Program-made: the position numbers and the translations under genes | In this document: piece by piece, positions 32,872 to 37,515 of the stretch | Layout of the letters: every line of letters begins with the position of its first letter | Numbering within the stretch: the stretch's first letter is position 1 | Assembly (NCBI GenBank): GCA_013151345.1 | Contig: JAADIM010000022.1 | Location: forward strand, 1-37,515 | Length of the DNA stretch: 37,515 bases | Reading direction: 5' to 3' | Origin: Gammaproteobacteria bacterium | Lineage (GTDB): Bacteria > Pseudomonadota > Gammaproteobacteria > SG8-11 | Notes under the pieces: model-generated | What the model was told of the DNA's origin: nothing | Databases searched by the model: none | The model's input: the letters and a program-made list of their open reading frames with translations, nothing else

Positions 32872-33969
32872 TTGAAAAATTATCATGTGATTTTTCTGTT
32901 ACTTGGATTAAGTTTTTTTTATGGTAATTTTTCCGGTGACATTATAAACGCCGCTACTACTGATTTGCATATCGCTGATCAGGATTGTATTGCCTGCCAC
33001 AACAGTATTATGCAATCTAGTGGTCAGCTACCACCTACGGAGTTATCTTCAAATCTGAACGAAGACTGTTTGCAATGCCATGTTGATAACGATGTAAGTG
33101 CGCGTTTTATCCATATCGCGCAATTAGAGGGTCAGCAGTTAACGGAATCTTTGTCCAAGACTTCACCCAAGACAAACGCTGATGATGGGCGGGGGTTTAA
33201 GAAAGCTAGCGGCAAGGGACCCGGAATGAATGTAACGATGTATTATGAAAAATCCAGAATTGGTGACCAGCCTAATCAGATGGTTTTTATCCTTGGAGGT
33301 GAATTTGTAATGGGATCAAATTCGCGCTTACCTGACGAAGCTCCAGAGCATAAAGTAATGTTAAACGGATTTTGGATTGACAAATATGAGGTGACGAATT
33401 TTCAATATAAAAAATTTATAGACGAAACTAAGTGGCGATCACCTAGTCATTTTGAAAATAGGACATTTCCTGCAAACAAAATTGACCATCCGGTTACTTT
33501 TGTATCTTGGAAAGATGCCAGTGCCTATTGTGAATGGGCTGGCAAAAAATTGCCCAGTGATAAAGAATGGGAGAAAGCAGCGCGTGGTACCGATGTGCGT
33601 ATTTACCCATGGGGAGATGTATATCACACGGACAAAGTTAATTCACCGCAACGTTGGCTGGAGCGCAAGCTGGAAGGGGATACAACACCGGTTGGTGCGT
33701 TTGGAGAAGGTAAGAGCCCTTATGGACTATATGATATGTCTGGAAATGTTTGGGAGTGGACTGCGTCGTGGTATCAGGCCTACCCGGGTAATACTCATGC
33801 CTCAGAGAATTACGGCCAAACCTATAAAACACTCAAAGGTGGATCATGGTGGAATTGCTCGTTTTACAAATGCGGAATTTCTGCGCCGACCTTTAATCGT
33901 TCTTTCTTTTTACGTTCGACTAAAAACAAAAGCTTTGGATTTCGTTGTGCTAAAGACGCTGTATTATAG
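32872..33969 (+). CDS. Two-haem cytochrome fused to SUMF1/FGE-like domain
   Basis: 365 aa from TTG 32872, chosen because AAAGGA precedes it and it gives a normal signal peptide ('MKNYHVIFLLLGLSFFYG'). An earlier TTG at 32833 is possible. Residues 36-75 hold two haem c sites, CIACH and CLQCH. From about residue 130 an FGE/sulfatase-modifying domain follows: 'GGEFVMGSNSRLPDEAPEH', 'YPWGD', 'GNVWEWTASWY' and 'GFRCAKDA'. The FGE copper-site cysteines are kept: 'KGGSWWNCSFYKCGI' has C-x4-C at the position of human Cys336/Cys341. So it may be a true formylglycine or copper-oxidase enzyme in the periplasm, wired to haem. Role not proven. Confidence 0.85.
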   Translation: MKNYHVIFLLLGLSFFYGNFSGDIINAATTDLHIADQDCIACHNSIMQSSGQLPPTELSSNLNEDCLQCHVDNDVSARFIHIAQLEGQQLTESLSKTSPKTNADDGRGFKKASGKGPGMNVTMYYEKSRIGDQPNQMVFILGGEFVMGSNSRLPDEAPEHKVMLNGFWIDKYEVTNFQYKKFIDETKWRSPSHFENRTFPANKIDHPVTFVSWKDASAYCEWAGKKLPSDKEWEKAARGTDVRIYPWGDVYHTDKVNSPQRWLERKLEGDTTPVGAFGEGKSPYGLYDMSGNVWEWTASWYQAYPGNTHASENYGQTYKTLKGGSWWNCSFYKCGISAPTFNRSFFLRSTKNKSFGFRCAKDAVL

Positions 33970-34021
33970 ACGCTTCTTATAGTCAATAAAATTTAAATAA
34001 TAACTATATAGAGTATTTGCA

Positions 34022-34993
34022 ATGATGAAACATGAATTGAATACGGTTAGATTAGTATCTTTGTTGATAATTATATTATTTCATTATCAAGCAGTGGCTA
34101 AAGATGGTCCGCCGGTTACCGCAAAAGAAGGTATGGTATTGATACCTTCTGGTGAGTTTATTATGGGGAGTAATAAAGTGGATGATGAGACTAATAAGTC
34201 ACTAGGTGTAGGGAATGCTAAACCCTGGTATGTTGACGAGCATCCTGAACGTAAAATCAATCTTCCAGCGTATTATATTGATAAATATGAAGTCACAAAC
34301 AAACAATACAAGGAGTATGTAAAAAAAGCGGAATATAGTCCGCCTACCCATTGGATTGAATCAGGCTATATTCTCAGTATGAAAATAAGCCGAGTACTTG
34401 AGCTTGATGCCGAAAAGTTGCGTACTCTAGTAATAAAAGTATTTAAGCTAGACATCGATACAAGGAAAATGAGTAAAGAGCAGCTCATTAAGGCCATTCA
34501 GGATCGATTATCTTATATGGATACGTTGCCCGTTATTTACGTGAACTGGTATGACGCAAATGGATTTTGTAAATATACCGGAGGCCGCTTACCCACGGAG
34601 CAAGAGTGGGAAAAAGCGGCGCGCGGTAGTAATGGCAATGAGTTTGTCTGGGGCAATGAGTGGAAGGTCAGTATGAGTAATACCGGCGACGAAGAATGGG
34701 GCGATGGTATTGCGCCGGTTGGTTCGTATAAAACCGACATATCAAGCTATAAAGTTGCCGATTTGGCAGGGAACGTATCAGAATGGGTGGATGACTGGTA
34801 TCAAAGCTACCCCGGTTCAGATTATAAGAGCAATGATTTTGGTAAAAACTATAAGGTACTTCGGGGCGCGGCATGGGGAAGAGAAGGTCATTATGCTATT
34901 AGTCTTTTTCAACGAGGTGCCTATCGGTTTGATTTAACGCCACAGTCTGTGCACGCGGACCTGGGTTTTCGTTGCGCTAAGGATGCGTCATAA
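34022..34993 (+). CDS. SUMF1/FGE-like periplasmic protein without active-site cysteines
   Basis: 323 aa with a signal peptide ending near 'HYQAVAKDG'. FGE-type domain: 'GEFIMGSNKVDDETNKS', 'YEVTNKQYKEYVK', 'TGGRLPTEQEWEKAARGSNG' and 'GNVSEWVDDWYQSYPG'. The ending 'VLRGAAWGREGHYAISLF' lacks both cysteines of catalytic FGE, so it is probably a non-catalytic or structural paralogue. An insert of about 50 residues ('KISRVLELDAEKLRTLVIKV') interrupts the domain after residue 118. It is 52 bp downstream of the haem-FGE gene, in the same direction. Confidence 0.85.
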   Translation: MMKHELNTVRLVSLLIIILFHYQAVAKDGPPVTAKEGMVLIPSGEFIMGSNKVDDETNKSLGVGNAKPWYVDEHPERKINLPAYYIDKYEVTNKQYKEYVKKAEYSPPTHWIESGYILSMKISRVLELDAEKLRTLVIKVFKLDIDTRKMSKEQLIKAIQDRLSYMDTLPVIYVNWYDANGFCKYTGGRLPTEQEWEKAARGSNGNEFVWGNEWKVSMSNTGDEEWGDGIAPVGSYKTDISSYKVADLAGNVSEWVDDWYQSYPGSDYKSNDFGKNYKVLRGAAWGREGHYAISLFQRGAYRFDLTPQSVHADLGFRCAKDAS

Positions 34994-35035
34994 CATTTAT
35001 TCTGCGCTCATTTGATTTGCAATATAGGGTCCTTA

Positions 35036-36220
35036 ATGCATGGAAGCGATATGACAACATTGAATAAACCAGATTACTCAGGCGGAAGTATCGTTAATCT
35101 GATGTGCTCCGTAGCAGATGCGCTCGGTGCGGGGCCGTCGGATATTTCCTGTGCCAGATTGTTACCAGCTGATCAGCTTACATCCTCTAAAAATATCATT
35201 TTTTTTGTTGTCGATGGTCTGGGGTATAATTATTTAACCAGTCAAGGTAAAGGGAGCGTTTTCGCGCAGCATTTGCAGGGATCATTAACATCTGTTTTTC
35301 CGACGACCACCGCATCAGCTATTACCAGTTATTTTACCTGCCAGACACCTTTGCAGCATGGATTGATGGGTTGGTATATGTATTTAAAAGAGATTAATGA
35401 CGTTATAACTGTGCTTCCGTTTAAGCCGCGTGGTAGTTCGGTATGGAAACGACTGGAAAATGAATGCATAGATATACTTTATAATTTCCAGTCAATTTTT
35501 GAAAAAATAAATGTGCCATCGTATGTTGTTACCCAAAAGAATATTGTTAATTCGGTCTATTCTCTTGAGGCGACACGAAATGCAATGCGTGTTGGATATC
35601 AAAATTTGGATGATCTATTTGTACAAGCCAAAAAAATCGTTTCTGCAGCGCAAGAAAAAAGCTTGATCTATTGTTACTGGCCCGGCTTTGATGCAATAAG
35701 TCATGACTATGGTGTAAACAGTGCTGAAGCTTTTGCTCATTTTGAATTACTTGATAGCCATTTTAATAAATTGTTAAATGACTTAAGGGGAACAGACAGC
35801 GTCGTTATAGTAACGGCCGATCATGGTTTTATTGATATCGATCCGTCCAAAGTGATTCATTTGGAAAAGCATCCAGTACTGAAAGACACGTTAATCAGGC
35901 CGTTATGTGGTGAACCGAGAGTTGCCTATTGTTATGTGGATCCATTAAAAACGGAACAGTTTGAGAAATACGTAAACGAAGCATTGGTAGATTACTGTTC
36001 AGTATTTAAAAATGATGAACTAATCAAGGATGGCTATTTTGGAATCGGCCATCCTCATCCTTCAATTCACAGTCGGATTGGTGATTATGTTCTTATTATG
36101 AAAGAAAACTACGTTATCAAAGACACCTTGGTATCCGAAAAACCATTTTCACAAATCGGTGTACACGGCGGTCTTTCGGCTGATGAGTTATATGTGCCTT
36201 TGATTGTATCTGAGGTATAA
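35036..36220 (+). CDS. Alkaline-phosphatase-superfamily phosphodiesterase/nucleotide pyrophosphatase
   Basis: 394 aa from ATG 35036 (AGGG 6 bp upstream); ATG 35051 with GGAAG is almost as good. Metal and nucleophile residues of the type I phosphodiesterase family are present: 'FFVVDGLGYNYL', 'FPTTTASAITSYFTC' (Thr nucleophile), 'YWPGFDAISHDYG', 'VIVTADHGFID' and a last 'GVHGGLSADELYVPLIV'. The nucleophile is Thr, not Cys or Ser in a CxPxR motif, so it is not itself a sulfatase substrate for FGE. No signal peptide is seen, so it is cytoplasmic as written. It closely follows the second FGE-like gene. Confidence 0.9.
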   Translation: MHGSDMTTLNKPDYSGGSIVNLMCSVADALGAGPSDISCARLLPADQLTSSKNIIFFVVDGLGYNYLTSQGKGSVFAQHLQGSLTSVFPTTTASAITSYFTCQTPLQHGLMGWYMYLKEINDVITVLPFKPRGSSVWKRLENECIDILYNFQSIFEKINVPSYVVTQKNIVNSVYSLEATRNAMRVGYQNLDDLFVQAKKIVSAAQEKSLIYCYWPGFDAISHDYGVNSAEAFAHFELLDSHFNKLLNDLRGTDSVVIVTADHGFIDIDPSKVIHLEKHPVLKDTLIRPLCGEPRVAYCYVDPLKTEQFEKYVNEALVDYCSVFKNDELIKDGYFGIGHPHPSIHSRIGDYVLIMKENYVIKDTLVSEKPFSQIGVHGGLSADELYVPLIVSEV

Positions 36221-37143
36221 CGAACAGATCTCTATTCTTAAATATAAGCCTACTTATGTTTAACGGATACTTTAAATAAGCGATAATATCTCCTGCATCC
36301 AAATACAAATACAAATACAAGTAATAGTGTCATCAACAAAATCAAGAAGTTGAATCTGAAACTAAACCAGTGTTGAAAATACGTTATACGCGCGTGGTAT
36401 TGAGTCATCACAACTGTCTCCTGTAGCCACTTTATTTGGTTCAAATATTAAATACAGAATAACGTACTGGTATGTGTTTATAGACTCAGCCATCCTTTCG
36501 TTCCCGGCCATAGTAATAATGATAATAGTGATGGTTAGTGTAACGCTTTGCCTCATCCTCGTTATCAAAATGATGTTGGTAGCAGGAGTGATACTTCCCT
36601 TCGATTGAGAGTTGGGAAGCCAGTTGTGCTTCTGCATGCTGCAAGTGGTCTGGGTGATGCCAGTTACCACCATTTTTCAATGGGGGGTAAAGAATCACTT
36701 TTCGGGGGCGTGATGTCTTTCAGGGGATCATCTGTTCGAGCAGAATTAAGTGTTAGCATTGAGAGTGGGAAATGGTAGACCCTAGCTATATTCATGTAAA
36801 TTCCAATTAGATGCGGTAATAAAATCACAATTTGTTGCATTAAACTATTTGTTTTGCAAGTATATAGTGTTTTTTATTCACGTTCCCAGTCCTCGCCGCT
36901 GTGCTAGCAACCGTCATATGGTTTGGTAACAATCGCGTCGCTGATTGTAGCCAAAAATTCCAAGGAAAATTTGCACTCCACGCTGGCCTAATCATCTCGA
37001 CAAATAGAATTTTCAATACTAAAACTGTTTGTTTAAATTGCCAATCTGAAATGCGGTTATTGCAGTCTAAATCGTTAAGCTATTTTTCTAGTGTATGGTC
37101 TGAATGTTGTACCAGCCGTAATCCTTGGTGTGCATCAATATAG
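36221..37143. other. Unassigned, probably decayed DNA
   Basis: No confident gene. A His-rich 70-aa ORF (36486-36698, minus; e.g. 'NGGNWHHPDHLQHAEAQLAS') and an open minus-strand stretch 36845-37083 are the best candidates, but neither shows family motifs. A 6-bp repeat AAATAC x3 lies at 36301-36318. The area separates the phosphodiesterase from the maturase remnant. Confidence 0.4.
36301..36318. repeat. 6-bp tandem repeat, 3 units
   Basis: AAATAC occurs three times in a row, followed by a partial unit. A short microsatellite. Confidence 0.85.
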
Positions 37144-37515
37144 ATTTCAACCTGCCTGACGTACCCTCTTCTAAAGCCTCGTGGTATTCAGCTCTCGGAG
37201 CAGAAAACCAAAGTGACACACATCAGCAAAGGTTTTGATTTTCTAGGACATTCGATTCGTAAACATCAGCACCAAGACGGTCTTCTTGGAAAAATACAAA
37301 TCACGCCTAGTAAACCATCGATCAAATCGATAAAGGAAAAAATCAAAACAATCTGTCAATCTTCCGGGCAACTCACACAAGCACAATTGATCAGTCGACT
37401 GAACCCGATACTAAGGGGTTGGGCGAACTATCATAGACATCATATTCCAGGAAAAACATATTCTGGATTAGATAGCTTTGTGTGGTTCCGACTCATGCGC
37501 TGGGCCAAGCGACGC
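37144..37515 (+). pseudogene. Group II intron reverse transcriptase/maturase, C-terminal piece, cut by window edge
   Basis: The frame is open from 37144 to the end. It reads 'PRGIQLSEQKTKVTHI' and 'GFDFLGHSIRKHQHQDG', then 'SRLNPILRGWANYHRHHIPG' and 'FVWFRLMRWAKRR'. These are the thumb/maturase (GIIM) region of LtrA-type proteins, which help intron splicing and mobility. The reverse-transcriptase catalytic part (YADD) is absent upstream, where unrelated or decayed DNA sits, so the gene is truncated at its 5' end. The rest continues beyond the window. Confidence 0.85.

Noticed and set aside
36486-36698. A His-rich 70-aa minus-strand ORF
   Set aside because: No family match by eye, overlaps other unsupported frames and has a frame break upstream; kept only as a mention in the unassigned region.
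1-37515. tRNA or rRNA genes
   Set aside because: No cloverleaf-like or rRNA-like sequence was recognised on either strand, though reading by eye cannot fully exclude a tRNA.

Overview
The window comes from a sulfur-oxidising gammaproteobacterium of fairly low GC. The main evidence is a nearly complete reverse-type dissimilatory sulfite reductase (rDsr) operon on the minus strand. Read in its own direction, the order is dsrA-B-E-F-H-C-M-K-L-J-O-P, then a TrpD2/YbiB-like gene, dsrN, a decayed toxin-antitoxin pair and dsrR. The presence of dsrL and dsrEFH, and a DsrC with both C-terminal cysteines, point to the oxidative pathway (stored sulfur or persulfide to sulfite) rather than sulfate reduction. 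I cannot name the species.

Left flank (1-5300). This is accessory DNA. It holds the C-terminal part of a REP-associated transposase (RAYT) at the edge and two attC-like sites bounding a two-gene unit (a 270-aa unknown plus a lipoprotein) that looks like an integron cassette. Next come another RAYT scrap, an IS91-family transposase killed by an in-frame TAG, an Mrr-like nuclease gene also cut by an in-frame TAG, a strong palindrome, and a ParE/antitoxin pair in which the antitoxin is frameshifted.

Centre (4377-18964). The dsr operon. DsrAB is the siroheme catalytic core. DsrEFH passes persulfide sulfur to DsrC. DsrC-trisulfide is handled by the membrane complex DsrMKJOP. DsrL supplies NAD(P)H/Fe-S/flavin electron exchange with DsrAB. 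DsrN amidates siroheme and DsrR is an A-type carrier-like protein. A long stem-loop sits just after dsrC.

Right of dsrA (19534-23621). A divergent plus-strand series may form a DSR-associated regulatory or accessory module. It encodes a TauD-like 2-oxoglutarate dioxygenase, a 77-aa protein, a helical-repeat protein, a stand-alone Cas6/Cmx6-like RAMP ribonuclease, a DsrC paralogue with no cysteines (RspA-like) and a two-domain mercaptopyruvate sulfurtransferase. No other cas gene and no CRISPR array are present. This Cas6-like/RspA pairing is the most interesting feature of the window.

23622-36220. Mixed genes: MsrB, a PiuC-type hydroxylase, a TauE/SafE (TSUP) exporter, a second 2OG-Fe(II) oxygenase, a Sel1-repeat protein, several proteins of unknown function, YjbQ, Hsp20, a thioredoxin-like protein and a lipoprotein. 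These are followed by two SUMF1/FGE-like proteins, one fused to a two-haem domain, and an alkaline-phosphatase-superfamily phosphodiesterase. The right end (36221-37515) is mostly unreadable decayed DNA and ends in a partial group II intron maturase.

Many intergenic gaps carry short tandem repeats, often exactly 12 bp, whose sequence differs from gap to gap. This looks like a genome-level habit rather than one mobile repeat family.
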